DNA of 64,000 nucleotides from Curtobacterium poinsettiae (GTDB lineage Bacteria > Actinomycetota > Actinomycetes > Actinomycetales > Microbacteriaceae). Numbering within the stretch: position 1 is the first letter of the stretch; each line of letters begins with the position of its first letter. This document shows, one piece after another, positions 16,706-27,012 of this stretch. The DNA is taken from NCBI RefSeq assembly GCF_025677645.1, contig NZ_CP106879.1, positions 124,001 through 188,000 on the forward strand, written 5' to 3'. Made by a program: the position numbers and the translations under genes. The notes beneath the pieces were generated by a model. It had not been told where the DNA came from. It saw only the letters and a program-made list of their open reading frames with translations, and did not search any database.

Positions 16706-17497
16706 TCACGGCAGCGAAGGCCGAACAGTCAACACGTCACCACCGCGCCAGGTTCCTGCGGCGTCATCAACCCTCTTCTTCGCAAGGAACGCTTCGACGA
16801 TCTTCAACGCTGCTTCTACGTCCAGCGTGAGGCCTCGAGCCACGGGAGCAGAAACGTTTCCCATGGCGATCTCGACAACATCCGACGCATCAACCGGGCC
16901 ACCGAGCGGAAGCTCCCACCGCTCTTCATCGGTTGCGTCCTCGGTCCTGAACACGATGATCTCCCCTGCCGCATCACCACAGATGTTGATCTGACGATCT
17001 CGGTCGATGACGATGACCAATGTTCGTTCACGGCCGTCGAGGCCACGAACCTTCGCTTCCACTTGAGCCGCAGTCGGGGAGTTCTGCACGTATCGCCGGC
17101 CGCGCACCCACCACTGCAGCGCAGGTCCCGAGGCTCGGTCACGACCAGGGAGGCCCCTGTCGGCGTACCGCCGGGCCAGTGCCCCGAGGGTCCAACCGGC
17201 GATGAGGCTCATGAACCAGGTCTGGATCGACAGCTGCGCGCCGACGAGCAAGAACTTGGTTGCAAGGGGCCCTCCGAAGAACGCGACCGCAAGGCCGACC
17301 ATTGCCCACCCCGAGCCGAGGAACCCCAGCAGGCCGGCGACGGCGACGGCGAGCAGCACATTCGTCAAGACGACCGGGAACGTCAGCTGCTGCAATCCGA
17401 AGAAGAACGCGACCGCGGCCGTGAGGGCGATCAGCGTGACGTTACCGACGACGCCCGCTCGACTCAGCGGGCGATACCGGCGCTCTCGAGTACTCAA
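16706..17497 (-). CDS. Multispan membrane protein with Imm1-like C-terminal domain
   Basis: A 263-aa protein. The N-terminal half has about four hydrophobic helices (for example TLIALTAAVAFFFGL and VVLTNVLLAVAVAGLLGFLG). The C-terminal half (about 145-250) resembles Imm1-type immunity domains: TLVIVIDRDRQINICGDAAG, EIIVFRTEDATDEERWELPL, and EAALKIVEAFLAKKRVDDAA before GTW. The start is TTG at 17497, one base after the RHS stop, so it is coupled to the RHS gene and is the best candidate for its immunity gene. Imm1 usually protects against deaminase toxins, yet the RHS tip has no deaminase motif, so the pairing is uncertain. The first 20 residues closely match those of the gene at 14689-15222. 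Confidence 0.6.
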   Translation of the reverse strand: MSTRERRYRPLSRAGVVGNVTLIALTAAVAFFFGLQQLTFPVVLTNVLLAVAVAGLLGFLGSGWAMVGLAVAFFGGPLATKFLLVGAQLSIQTWFMSLIAGWTLGALARRYADRGLPGRDRASGPALQWWVRGRRYVQNSPTAAQVEAKVRGLDGRERTLVIVIDRDRQINICGDAAGEIIVFRTEDATDEERWELPLGGPVDASDVVEIAMGNVSAPVARGLTLDVEAALKIVEAFLAKKRVDDAAGTWRGGDVLTVRPSLP

Positions 17498-17498
17498 T

Positions 17499-20400
17499 TC
17501 ACCATCCCATCAGGCCACTCACGGCATCGTGGACGACGTCTCCTCCAGCGCCGACAGCGGAACCGATCGCCGCTCCTCCCCGAAGGGCAACAGCGTTTCG
17601 CCCGCTTCCGGTCAATCCCTGCCACGTCTGGGTCTGAGTATAGGGAACCTTGCGAAGGGCATCGAAGTTGGTCTGGGTGTACTTCTCGCCGAACGAGAGG
17701 TGGGGGGCGGCGGCACCCGACGCCGTGCTCCAGATCACGTCGTTCCAGGACATGTCCTCGCCCGATATCCAGTGGTCGACAGTCGTGCCAGCCGTAGCCC
17801 CCACCGATCCCACGGCCGATGTGCCCAACTTTGAGACCACTGACTCCACCGGACGTTGCAAGTGCTCTGCGATGCTCCCTCCGGCTGGACCGGCAAGGCC
17901 ACTGACGGAGCCGGCCACGAACCCACCTCCAGCGGAACCAAGCAGCCCTCTCGCAGTGATCGGCTTGTTCGACGTCACGCTCGTGACGACGTTCGCAGCA
18001 ACACCGAAGCCAGAGCCAGCCGCGCCGTTGACTGCCATGTTCGTTGCTAGGGACTTGACGACCCTGGTCGTAGGGGCAGCGACGTTTTCGGCGACGCGAA
18101 GCCCTTGCCCGCCGTACTTCGCGGCCTTGAAGAGCGACCCCGCCCCTCCCGGGATCGCGCCAAGCGCGGTTGCGCCGGCCACCTGAGCCCAGTTGACGTT
18201 GCCAGTGGTTGCCTTCTGTGTGATGACATCGATACCGCCACTGATCAGCATCATCCCGGCTGGTCCGCCAACTCCCGTGAACATCAGGATGCCGCCGCCC
18301 ACAATCGCAGCTCCGCCAACGACGTACTCCCAGTTGTCCTTCCACCAGCCGCCATCGAACACCCCTTGATGCGCATCCCGGTACGTCTGGAGGTCAGCGT
18401 CGGTCGCCGGCCGGAGACCTAAGGGGTCCACCGAGTGCAACGGATCGTTCCCGGCGTAGGAGTACGGGTTCCCTGACCATCCCGACCCGAGCACGGGCGC
18501 GAGTGGGTCAACAGACAGGAAGCCACGGGCGGCAGGGTCATAGACGCGAGCACCGAGCCACTCGAGGCCGCCGATGCTGATTCCACCGGTCGCGGTGAGT
18601 TTGACGGTTGCGGGCAGCGCGGCGACGGACACCCCGGCGAGCACCGCCCATGGGTCGGATGCATCGGTGGCCCGGGCGTCGCGCCATCCCGGCGTGGTCC
18701 ACTTCGTTCCGACGGCGGTGACGCCACCCGGGAGGTCGAGGACGCTCGTCCCACCGATCGAAATCAGGGAAGGCACGGCGGCCGCGGTGTCCCACCATGC
18801 CTCGACGTCATCGACGGCGGCGAGTTCGCCGAGCGCGTCCGTCCACACGTCGTTGCGCGCGGTCTCGGCGTAGGAGGGGTCGCGGGTCACGAGCCCCGCG
18901 AGGTACCCCAGCGGCGACCAGGTGTACTCGGTCGTGGAACCGTCCGGCTCGGTGCGACGCACCCGGCGGCCGAGCCCGTCGTGCAAGTATTCCGTCCGCT
19001 CACCGTCGCGCAGCGTGGCGGTCAGCTGTCCGGCGCGGTCGTACTCGTGCGTGGTCGTGACGCCGTCGACGGTCTCGGACACCAGCCGACCGGCGGAGTC
19101 ATACTCCCAGGTGGAGTCGCCTGCGCGGACGAGCTGCCCGGCAAGGTCGAACGTGTAATCGACGCGTCCGTCGGGGCCATCGATCGCGGCGACCCGGCCG
19201 TCGTCGTCGCGTGCGATCCGGGTGACCTGGGCACCGTCGGGCGTGGTCGTGGTGTGTGCCACGAGGACACCACCCTCGTACGACCACGCCTGCACGAGGT
19301 CTCCGGTCGCCGACTGGACGATGCGCCCGGCGGCGTCGTACGCGAAGGTGCCGGCTCCGAGACCGCCCCGCTCCACCGCGGTCACGTGTCCGGCGGCGTT
19401 CCGGCGGAACGCGGTGTGGGTTCCGGCAGGGTCGATGCGCGCCGTGCGGTTCCCGTCGGCGTCGTACTCCCAGCCAATCGCCGCCGAGCCACGGCTTCGA
19501 CGGACCAGGAGCCCCCGTCGGTCGTGGTGCAGCTCGTGCTCCACACTCCGTCCGGCACCGCGGGTGTGGTCGGTGACGACCAGAGTCCGGCCGAGGGCGT
19601 CCCGCCGGAGCTCGAACTGGACGACACCGTCGACGCCGACGTCCCGCTGCCGGCCGGCCGCGTCGTAGGACCAGGTGACGGTGTGGCCGTCGGGATCGGT
19701 CTGGGCGATCTGACGGCCCGCCGCGTCGTAGGCCGCGGTCGTGGTGCGCCCGAGCGGGTCGGTCACGCCTGTGATGCGGTCAGCGTCGTCGTACGTGCGG
19801 GTTGTGACCCCACCCGTTGGGTCGGTGACGGTGGTGAGCCGACCTCGCTCGTCGTGGGCGAAGGTGGTGACACCGCCGAGACCATTGACGACCGCGGCGA
19901 GCTGACCCGCGGCATCGTAGCGGAACCGGCGACGGCCGTACCGTGCGTCACGGACCGAGACGACCCTCCCGGCAGCGTCGTAGCGGAACCGACTGGTGCC
20001 GGACCCCGGCGTCGTACGCGCGACCACGCGCCCGACTGCGTCGTAGATGATCTGCTCTGTGTCCCCAGTGGGCAGCGTCCACCGGACGACACGCGAGTGC
20101 GCGTCGTACTCGAGCACGGTGCGTGCACCGGTCGGATCGGTTGCGGCCGACGGACGGCCGCAGAGGTCGTACTCGTAAGTTGTGCGTGCGCCGGACGGGG
20201 TGGTGAGCGCGATCACCCGGCCCGCGAGGTCGCGTTCGATCCTGGTCAGTCCGCCCTCCCCGTCGACGAGTTCGATGGGGCGTCCCGCAGCGTCGTAGGT
20301 GACGAGCTCGGAGCCGAACTCGTCGCTGGCGCTCTCGACCGGTCGTCCGTAGGCGTCGAACCGCACCGTGACCGCGTCGAAGGCGTCGCGCAGCGACGCG

Positions 20401-22928
20401 ACCCCGGTCTTGACATCCTCCGCGAAGTCCTGACGGACCCCGGTCGGGTCGACCACGCTCGACAGGCGGCCGTTCACGTCGTATTCGCGGCTCCAAGTCG
20501 CGCCCGCCGGGTCGGTGACGGCCTGGAGGCGCGACAAAGCGTCGTGCGCGAACGTCCAGTCCGCGCCGCCCGGCATCTCGAGCCGCGCGAGGTTCGCCTG
20601 GTCGTCGTACGTCCCGGTCGTGGTGCGACCCAGGGGGTCGGTGACGGTGTGCAGTTCGCCGTCCGGTGAGTATGTGTACTCGGTGCGCGCCCCGAGTGGG
20701 CCGATGACCGCGCTGATCCGGCCGCCGGTTGCATACTCGAAGCGCCAGACCGCTCCGTCGGCATCCTGCCGGGACTCCAGCAGACCCGTGGCGTCGTAAC
20801 GGTACTCGGTCCGAGCGCCGGTGGGGCTGATCGCCGCAGTCGGCCGTCCGGCGGCATCACGCTCGACGCGCGCGGTGTCACCGAGCGCGTTCGTCGTCGC
20901 GATCAGCTCGCCGAAGGCGTCGTACTCGAGTTCGATCCGCACGCCGGTGGGGTCGTCCACCCGGCGCAGGAGCCCCACGTCCCAGGTCAGCTCCGTCCGG
21001 CCGCCGACCGGGTCGATGATGACCGACGGGTCGCGATCGTCGCCCACGTACTCGTAGGTGACGACGGCACCGGCCTCGGTGACGACCGTCGTCACGCGGT
21101 CCTGGTCGTCGTACCCGTAGGTCAGGTCGCCGCCGGACGGCGTGACGGTCCGGGTCTTCCGGCCGCGGTCGTCGTACGCGTGGACGGTCACCGACCCGTC
21201 GCGCTCGGTCGCCGACACCAGGTTGCCGTGCCGGTCGTAGCTCATCGACTGGCGTCGGTCGTCGGAGTCGATGACCCCGACCAGACGCCCCTTGGCGTCG
21301 GCGATGTAGGAGTTCGACCGCGAGCCGTCGTGGTCCGACACCACCGTGACGCGGCCGGGCAGGTACGCGAAGCGCACGGAACGGCCGTGCGGGCTGATCT
21401 GTTCGACCACGCGACGCTGGTCGTCGTAGGTGTTGTCGACCTCGACGACGCCGGCCGCACTCGTGACCGTCGTGATCAGGTCGTCGTCGTTCCAGCCGTA
21501 GGTCCGGGTGCCGACGGCGTCGGTCGCCGAGACGAGTCGGCCGCGATCGTCGTACCCGTACTCGACCCGGCGGCCGTCGGAGGTGCGGAGCACCGCTACC
21601 CGGCCGTCGACGTGGTCGACGTCGATCGAGCGACCGCGCTCGTGCACCAGACGGACGACGACGTCGTCGGCGTCCCGCTCGACGCGGACCGCGGTACCCG
21701 CGCCGCCGCGCTGTCCGAGCCACAGCCCGGACGGTGAGAAGTCGATGCGTTCGCCCTGGTTGTCGCGGACGACGAGCCGGTCGCCCTCGTCCGCGAGCCA
21801 GCGGTTCTCGCCGACGCCACGGGCCCAGCCGTCTCCGTCGCGCGGGAAGCGGACCTGGCGGCCGTCAGCACCGACGAACGACGCACCTTCGTCGTCGAGG
21901 AGCAGGCGGGTCTCGAGGATCGACGCCCACCCCGGTCCGAAGAGCCCGACGTGCTGGTCGAGGGAGTTGTACATGCGGGTCACCTGCAACGCCGCAGATG
22001 CACCGGTGAACGCCAGGTCGAGCTCCGGCTCGAGGAAGTTGCCCGTCGTGGTGTTCACCGGGTCCATCGAGAAGCCGGTGGTGGGCTGAGCGCCGTAGGC
22101 GGTCGGCGGCTCGAACTGCAGATCGGTGCGGGTCTGCGAGACGCCGGCCGCGGCGAGCGCGGCTGCGAGCCCGGAGTCCGCGACGGTCGAGACCTCGCCT
22201 TCGCCTCCCGCAGCCGCGAAGGCGTCGGCGACGGTGTTGGCCCACGTGACGTCCTGGTCGTTCGCCGCGATCCACTGCTCGAACGCCGTCACGACGCTGC
22301 CGGCGTCGATGTGGGCCCACGAGCACTTCGCGGCGAAGTCGGCGAGCTTGCCACGGAGCGCCCCGGGCTTGCCGTCGAGGGCGCGGTTCAGCGTCGAGGA
22401 ACCGGTCGCGAACGAGCGGAGGTCAGCGGGCCGGGCGGAGGACGTGCCGCCGCCGCCACCACCGCCGGCCCCGGGGTTCGGGGTGTCACGCGGCTTCGTC
22501 GTGACCGCTGGCGGGTCGAACTTCGGCGCCGGTTCGTTCTCGACGGTCGGCATCGGGTCGTAGTGGACCGTGTCGTTGAGGAAGTCCTGGAAGCCGTTGC
22601 GGCCGTCCTCGCGCTCCTGCCACTCGCGGGCGGTCTTGCGCCGCGCACGCTCGTCGGCGGCGGCCACCTTCATGGTGTCGATCCACCCTGCGACGGTCTC
22701 GAGGGCGTCGACGATGTTGGTGGCGTCGCTCGATGCCGTCCCCGCGTTCTGCGTGAAGAGCTGCGAGAAGTGCCCGCGGAACTCCTGGGAGGCGGTCGTC
22801 ACGTACGACTGCCTTGATGCCTTCTGCCCGCTGATCGCGTCAGCCGACGCGGTCAGCGAGCTCTTCAGCGCATCCGCGGTGGCATCGTCGAACTCGATCG
22901 GATCCGTGTTGGCGTGGATCTTCGCCAT
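17499..22928 (-). CDS. RHS/YD-repeat polymorphic toxin with T7SS-type N-terminus
   Basis: An 1809-aa protein. Residues 1-105 form an alpha-helical WXG100-like domain in which the turn reads FRG (F50-R51-G52), consistent with T7SS export. A Pro/Gly linker (about 130-165) follows, then a helical region, then the RHS entry segment [19 protein letters not shown] (about 285), many YD repeats (YDAAGR, YDDRGR) to about residue 1480, and the core-closing motif [14 protein letters not shown] and DPLGL. The remaining ~305 residues are the variable tip: Gly/Ala-rich with hydrophobic stretches ([20 protein letters not shown]) and ending in [12 protein letters not shown]. No nuclease, deaminase or protease motif is visible there. 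RHS shells enclose a cleaved C-terminal toxin in characterised systems. The tip has lower G+C than the shell. GGGGGGA precedes the ATG. Confidence 0.88.
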   Translation of the reverse strand: MAKIHANTDPIEFDDATADALKSSLTASADAISGQKASRQSYVTTASQEFRGHFSQLFTQNAGTASSDATNIVDALETVAGWIDTMKVAAADERARRKTAREWQEREDGRNGFQDFLNDTVHYDPMPTVENEPAPKFDPPAVTTKPRDTPNPGAGGGGGGGTSSARPADLRSFATGSSTLNRALDGKPGALRGKLADFAAKCSWAHIDAGSVVTAFEQWIAANDQDVTWANTVADAFAAAGGEGEVSTVADSGLAAALAAAGVSQTRTDLQFEPPTAYGAQPTTGFSMDPVNTTTGNFLEPELDLAFTGASAALQVTRMYNSLDQHVGLFGPGWASILETRLLLDDEGASFVGADGRQVRFPRDGDGWARGVGENRWLADEGDRLVVRDNQGERIDFSPSGLWLGQRGGAGTAVRVERDADDVVVRLVHERGRSIDVDHVDGRVAVLRTSDGRRVEYGYDDRGRLVSATDAVGTRTYGWNDDDLITTVTSAAGVVEVDNTYDDQRRVVEQISPHGRSVRFAYLPGRVTVVSDHDGSRSNSYIADAKGRLVGVIDSDDRRQSMSYDRHGNLVSATERDGSVTVHAYDDRGRKTRTVTPSGGDLTYGYDDQDRVTTVVTEAGAVVTYEYVGDDRDPSVIIDPVGGRTELTWDVGLLRRVDDPTGVRIELEYDAFGELIATTNALGDTARVERDAAGRPTAAISPTGARTEYRYDATGLLESRQDADGAVWRFEYATGGRISAVIGPLGARTEYTYSPDGELHTVTDPLGRTTTGTYDDQANLARLEMPGGADWTFAHDALSRLQAVTDPAGATWSREYDVNGRLSSVVDPTGVRQDFAEDVKTGVASLRDAFDAVTVRFDAYGRPVESASDEFGSELVTYDAAGRPIELVDGEGGLTRIERDLAGRVIALTTPSGARTTYEYDLCGRPSAATDPTGARTVLEYDAHSRVVRWTLPTGDTEQIIYDAVGRVVARTTPGSGTSRFRYDAAGRVVSVRDARYGRRRFRYDAAGQLAAVVNGLGGVTTFAHDERGRLTTVTDPTGGVTTRTYDDADRITGVTDPLGRTTTAAYDAAGRQIAQTDPDGHTVTWSYDAAGRQRDVGVDGVVQFELRRDALGRTLVVTDHTRGAGRSVEHELHHDRRGLLVRRSRGSAAIGWEYDADGNRTARIDPAGTHTAFRRNAAGHVTAVERGGLGAGTFAYDAAGRIVQSATGDLVQAWSYEGGVLVAHTTTTPDGAQVTRIARDDDGRVAAIDGPDGRVDYTFDLAGQLVRAGDSTWEYDSAGRLVSETVDGVTTTHEYDRAGQLTATLRDGERTEYLHDGLGRRVRRTEPDGSTTEYTWSPLGYLAGLVTRDPSYAETARNDVWTDALGELAAVDDVEAWWDTAAAVPSLISIGGTSVLDLPGGVTAVGTKWTTPGWRDARATDASDPWAVLAGVSVAALPATVKLTATGGISIGGLEWLGARVYDPAARGFLSVDPLAPVLGSGWSGNPYSYAGNDPLHSVDPLGLRPATDADLQTYRDAHQGVFDGGWWKDNWEYVVGGAAIVGGGILMFTGVGGPAGMMLISGGIDVITQKATTGNVNWAQVAGATALGAIPGGAGSLFKAAKYGGQGLRVAENVAAPTTRVVKSLATNMAVNGAAGSGFGVAANVVTSVTSNKPITARGLLGSAGGGFVAGSVSGLAGPAGGSIAEHLQRPVESVVSKLGTSAVGSVGATAGTTVDHWISGEDMSWNDVIWSTASGAAAPHLSFGEKYTQTNFDALRKVPYTQTQTWQGLTGSGRNAVALRGGAAIGSAVGAGGDVVHDAVSGLMGW

Positions 22929-23045
22929 GGTCGTCCCCCCAGGGTCGGTGCTGGTCGTGCTGATCGTGCTGGTGAAGCGGCCCCACCGACCGCGAACGCC
23001 CGGGCCGCCGCGAGTGCGACGGTCCGGGCGGGAACAGGCTGGTGC

Positions 23046-23327
23046 TTACGCGCCGCCACCTGCGGTGAAGATGTCCTGCGAGATCTTGTCGAGCTGGGTG
23101 CGGAGCTGCTCGAGCTCGGTCTTCGCCTTGTCGAGAGCAGCCTTGGTCTCCGGCCAGGTGGACCCGCGGAACGTCGCCGCGAGCGGGCCGTCCCAGACGT
23201 TCGAGTCGGACAGGATCCGGCCCTGGGCGTCGAGCTGCGAGATCTGGTCGGTGAAACCACCGTTGATGATCGACTGGACCTGACGGATGGCGGTCTTGGC
23301 CTGCTCGGTCGAAAGGACACGCGACAT
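23046..23327 (-). CDS. WXG100-family T7SS protein
   Basis: A 93-aa helical hairpin protein ([20 protein letters not shown] at the start) with the central turn W45-D46-G47 and a heptad-rich second helix. This is the size and shape of ESAT-6/WXG100 substrates exported by T7SS. AGAGG precedes the ATG. It is 117 bp upstream of the RHS gene in the same direction. It could be a structural substrate or a partner for the RHS N-terminal WXG100-like domain. No C-terminal YxxxD/E signal is evident, as is common for EsxA-like partners. Confidence 0.85.
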   Translation of the reverse strand: MSRVLSTEQAKTAIRQVQSIINGGFTDQISQLDAQGRILSDSNVWDGPLAATFRGSTWPETKAALDKAKTELEQLRTQLDKISQDIFTAGGGA

Positions 23328-23534
23328 GATGAACCTCTTTCATTCGTAGCTGCACCCCCGCGCAGTGGAATCCCCCCGGAGGCTCTGACACGGCCCACCA
23401 TACCCACGAAGCCGGGGAGATGTCACCGTCCGCATACCGTGACGTTTCCTCCACACACCGACGGTTCACCACGGGTTTCCACAGCAGCCACCGAGGCCCC
23501 TCCGACCGTGGGGGCCGGGTGGCAGGATGTGGGG

Positions 23535-25700
23535 ATGGACACCGAACCGCAGCTCGACGGCGAATCCGTCGCACCCGACCTCGACGACTTCGACGAGGTC
23601 GTCGAGATCGAGCACGAGTCGCTGCCGACGGACCGCTACTTCGATCGTGAGCTCAGCTGGCTGCGGTTCAACCAGCGCGTGCTCGAGCTCGGTGAAGACC
23701 GCACGCAGCCCCTGCTGGAGCGTGCGAACTTCCTGGCGATCTTCGCGTCCAACCTCGACGAGTTCTTCATGGTCCGCGTCGCCGGCCTGAAGCGCCGCAT
23801 CGACACCGGCATCGCCGTCCCCACCAACGTCGGCCGTGCTCCCAGTGACGTGCTGCGGGACATCGCGAAGAAGGCCCACGAGCTGCAGGACCGGCACGCC
23901 CAGGCGTTCATCGGGTCGCTCAAGCCGGACCTCGATGCCGCGGGCATCCACATCGAGCACTGGTCCGACCTCGACGAGGCCGACCGGCAGCGGATGCGGG
24001 AGTACTTCAACGAGCAGATCTTCCCGGTGCTCATGCCCCTGGCCGTCGACCCGGCGCACCCGTTCCCCTACATCTCCGGGCTCTCGCTGAACCTGGCCGT
24101 GCGGGTCCGCAACCCGAAGTCGCAGCGGCAGGAGTTCGCGCGCCTCAAGGTGCCGCAGAACTTCTCCCGCTTCATCAAGCTCCCCGACGACAACTCCGGC
24201 CGGATGCGGTTCATCCCGCTCGAAGACCTCATCGCGAACCACCTCGACGACCTGTTCCCCGGCATGGAGGTCCTCGAGCACCACGTGTTCCGTGTGACCC
24301 GCAACGAGGACGTCGAGATCGAGGAGGACGAGGCCGAGAACCTCATCCAGGCCCTCGAACGTGAGCTGCTGCGCCGCCGGTTCGGTCCGCCGATCCGCCT
24401 CGAGATCACCGAGGACATGGACCCGGTGACCCTCGACCTGCTCGTCCGCGAACTCGACATCACCGAGGAAGAGGTCTTCCGGCTGCCGTCGCCGCTCGAC
24501 CTGGGCGGCCTGTTCGAGATCGCGAAGATCAGCCGTCCTGACCTGCACTACCCGAAGCACGTGCCGACGACCCCGGTGCAGTTCCAGCCGGGCGAGCCGA
24601 ACACGAAGCCCGACCTGTTCCGTGCGATCAAGGCGAACGACGTCCTGGTCCACCACCCCTACGAGTCCTTCGCCACGAGCGTGCAGGCGTTCCTCGAGCA
24701 GGCGGCCGCCGACCCGAACGTCCTGGCGATCAAGCAGACGCTCTACCGCACCTCCGGTGACAGCCCCATCGTCGAGGCGCTCATCGACGCCGCGGCAGCC
24801 GGCAAGCAGGTCCTCGCGCTGGTCGAGATCAAGGCGCGCTTCGACGAGCAGAACAACATCACCTGGGCCCGGAAACTCGAGAAGGCCGGTGTCCACGTGG
24901 TCTACGGCCTGGTGGGGCTGAAGACGCACTCGAAGCTGGTGCTCGTCATCCGGCAAGAGGGCGGGACGCTCAAGCACTACAGCCACATCGGCACGGGCAA
25001 CTACAACCCGAAGACCTCGCGCATCTACGAGGACATGGGCCTCTTCACCTCGGACGACACCGTGGGCAAGGACCTGACCCGCCTGTTCAACGAGTTGTCC
25101 GGCTACGCCATCGAGAAGAAGTTCAAGCGCCTGCTCGTGGCACCGCTGCACCTGCGGAAGGGCCTGCTCAAGCGCATCCAGACCGAGGCGGCGAACGCCC
25201 GTGCCGGCAAGCCCTCGGGGATCCGGATCAAGGTCAACTCGATGGTCGACGAGCAGATCATCGACGCGCTGTACCTGGCGAGCCAGGCCGGGGTGCCGAT
25301 CGACATCTGGGTGCGCGGCATCTGTTCGCTCAAGCCGGGGATGGAAGGCGTCAGCGACACCATCCGCGTGCGGAGCATCGTCGGGCGGTACCTCGAGCAC
25401 TCCCGTGCCTTCGCGTTCCACAACGACGGGGACCCGGCGGTCTTCATCGGCAGCGCCGACATGATGCACCGCAACCTCGACCGTCGCGTCGAGGCGCTCG
25501 TGCGGCTGGTGGCCCCGGACCACATCAACGAGATCCAGGAGATGTTCGACCTGGCGATGGCCGACACCGCCAGCTCGTGGCACCTGGAGTCCGACGGCGA
25601 GTGGACGCGGCACTCCACCGACGATGCGGGCCGTCCGCTCGAGGACGTGCAGAATGTGACCATGCGGAAGATCTCGGCCCGGAAGCGCTCGACTCGGTGA
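23535..25700 (+). CDS. ppk: Polyphosphate kinase
   Basis: A 721-aa PPK1, which reversibly transfers the ATP gamma-phosphate to polyphosphate. Visible features are the N-terminal helical domain ([36 protein letters not shown]), the phospholipase-D-like catalytic half with the histidine loop [11 protein letters not shown], the substrate loop [20 protein letters not shown], and [13 protein letters not shown] near the end. Length is normal. The ATG at 23535 follows a CAGGAT hexamer by six bases and may be leaderless. The stop overlaps the next gene as GTGA, a conserved actinobacterial pairing. Confidence 0.95.
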   Translation: MDTEPQLDGESVAPDLDDFDEVVEIEHESLPTDRYFDRELSWLRFNQRVLELGEDRTQPLLERANFLAIFASNLDEFFMVRVAGLKRRIDTGIAVPTNVGRAPSDVLRDIAKKAHELQDRHAQAFIGSLKPDLDAAGIHIEHWSDLDEADRQRMREYFNEQIFPVLMPLAVDPAHPFPYISGLSLNLAVRVRNPKSQRQEFARLKVPQNFSRFIKLPDDNSGRMRFIPLEDLIANHLDDLFPGMEVLEHHVFRVTRNEDVEIEEDEAENLIQALERELLRRRFGPPIRLEITEDMDPVTLDLLVRELDITEEEVFRLPSPLDLGGLFEIAKISRPDLHYPKHVPTTPVQFQPGEPNTKPDLFRAIKANDVLVHHPYESFATSVQAFLEQAAADPNVLAIKQTLYRTSGDSPIVEALIDAAAAGKQVLALVEIKARFDEQNNITWARKLEKAGVHVVYGLVGLKTHSKLVLVIRQEGGTLKHYSHIGTGNYNPKTSRIYEDMGLFTSDDTVGKDLTRLFNELSGYAIEKKFKRLLVAPLHLRKGLLKRIQTEAANARAGKPSGIRIKVNSMVDEQIIDALYLASQAGVPIDIWVRGICSLKPGMEGVSDTIRVRSIVGRYLEHSRAFAFHNDGDPAVFIGSADMMHRNLDRRVEALVRLVAPDHINEIQEMFDLAMADTASSWHLESDGEWTRHSTDDAGRPLEDVQNVTMRKISARKRSTR

Positions 25701-26644
25701 GCGGCGGTCCCTCGGGCCCCGTCGTCGCTGCGGGTGCGGTCGTCTGGCGCGAACAGGACGGCACACCCCTCGTGCTGCTCATCCACCGCGACCACCACAA
25801 GGACGTCTCCCTGCCCAAGGGCAAGGTGGACCCGGGCGAGGCCGTCCCGACGACCGCCGTGCGCGAGATCGACGAGGAGACCGGCTACCGCGTCCACCTC
25901 GGTGCACCGCTCGGCACCGCCGAGTACGTGCTGCCGAACGGCCGCGACAAGGTCGTGCACTACTGGGCGGCCCGGGTCTCGGCCAAGGAGTACGCCCGCG
26001 CCGGTGCATTCGTCCCGAACCACGAGGTCGCCGCAGTCGAGTGGGTCACGATCGACGACGCCCGCAACCGCCTGACGTACGAGCGGGACGTCGCGATCCT
26101 CGACCGGTTCGCCGAACGCGCCGCCGCCGGGCAGCACCGCACGTTCGCCCTGATCACCCTGCGCCACGCCAAGACGGTGCCCGGCTCGGACTGGGACGGC
26201 CCCGACGCCACCCGTCCGCTGCTACCGGTCGGCCGCTCGCAGGCCAAGGCCGCCGCCGCACCGGTCGCGGCGTTCGGCCCGAAGAAGATCGTGAGCAGCA
26301 CGGCAGCGCGGTGCCTCGCGACCGTCGAACCGCTGTCCGCCGCGACGAAGCTCGGGGTCTCGAGCACCCCCGACATCAGCCAGGACGCCCACGACCGCGG
26401 AGCCGCAGACGTCAAGGGCGTCGTCCGGCGCCGGCTCGACAAGGGCAAGACCGCTGTGTTGTGCTCGCACGGCCCGGTGCTGCCCGACATCATCGCCCGG
26501 ATCGCCACCGCGACCGCCGACGACTCCGGCCGCTTCGACCTGCGCCGCGCCGCGATGCTGTCCGTCGGGGACTTCTCCGTCATGCACATCGCCGGGGACG
26601 CCCTCGTCGCGGTCGAGACGCACCGCAACACGATCCCGGCGTAG
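25697..26644 (+). CDS. Nudix hydrolase fused to histidine phosphatase (MutT1-like)
   Basis: A 315-aa two-domain protein. The N-terminal Nudix domain (about 5-135) carries the full Nudix box [20 protein letters not shown] followed by TGY. The C-terminal domain (about 150-315) is a histidine phosphatase beginning TLRHAKT, with a later CSHGPVLPD histidine. This is the architecture of mycobacterial MutT1, which hydrolyses 8-oxo-dGTP and diadenosine polyphosphates. The GTG start overlaps the ppk stop. The pairing with ppk fits a role in nucleotide/polyphosphate housekeeping. Confidence 0.88.
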   Translation: MSGGPSGPVVAAGAVVWREQDGTPLVLLIHRDHHKDVSLPKGKVDPGEAVPTTAVREIDEETGYRVHLGAPLGTAEYVLPNGRDKVVHYWAARVSAKEYARAGAFVPNHEVAAVEWVTIDDARNRLTYERDVAILDRFAERAAAGQHRTFALITLRHAKTVPGSDWDGPDATRPLLPVGRSQAKAAAAPVAAFGPKKIVSSTAARCLATVEPLSAATKLGVSSTPDISQDAHDRGAADVKGVVRRRLDKGKTAVLCSHGPVLPDIIARIATATADDSGRFDLRRAAMLSVGDFSVMHIAGDALVAVETHRNTIPA

Positions 26645-26888
26645 CCAGCCACCGCCGGGCCGCAGCGCCACCACACCGCAGCGCCACGCACCACAACGCC
26701 GGACCGCAGCGGACGCGCTCGAAACCCGGCCACACGACGGGGGCGCGCCGCGCCCGGGAACGCGATCCGGGCCTCCCGACCGCTCGTCCGCGACCATGCG
26801 TGCGCATCTTCCGAACGAGCGCACAGTGCCCCCGATCCTGCTCCCCGCGCGGAGGCGGCGCACGCTGCCCCGACGTCGACAACCCCTC
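26645..26888. other. Gene-free stretch before the PHO box
   Basis: No supported gene. It contains short imperfect repeats of CCGCAGCGCCAC near 26660-26690 and nothing else that stands out. With the PHO box and leader that follow, the whole gap between the fusion gene and pstS is 368 bp. Confidence 0.5.
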
Positions 26889-26943
26889 GTTCACCTTCCG
26901 TTCACCAGCGGGGGTGATTGCGGTCACCTCGCGTCCCTACAGT
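26889..26943 (+). promoter_or_regulatory. PHO box and -10 element of the pst operon
   Basis: Four 11-bp direct repeat units in exact register: GTTCACCTTCC (26889), GTTCACCAGCG (26900), a degenerate GGGGTGATTGC (26911) and GGTCACCTCGC (26922). This is the layout of actinobacterial PhoP binding sites (GTTCACC-type units every 11 bp). A -10 hexamer TACAGT follows at 26938-26943, so PhoP would bind where a -35 box would be. pstS starts 70 bp further on. Confidence 0.75.
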
Positions 26944-27012
26944 CGCTCCCGGGTCGGCACCGGCCCAGGGACCGCAGTGGTCCCACTGCATTCCATTCCC
27001 GAAGGGACCCCT

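Noticed and set aside
17499..18425. Deaminase toxin at the RHS C-terminus
   Set aside because: Suggested by the Imm1-like neighbour, but no HxE/CxE or PCxxC motif is present.
13726..23400. Insertion sequence or integrase in the toxin island
   Set aside because: No transposase or integrase frame and no terminal inverted repeats were found; exchange by homologous recombination fits better.
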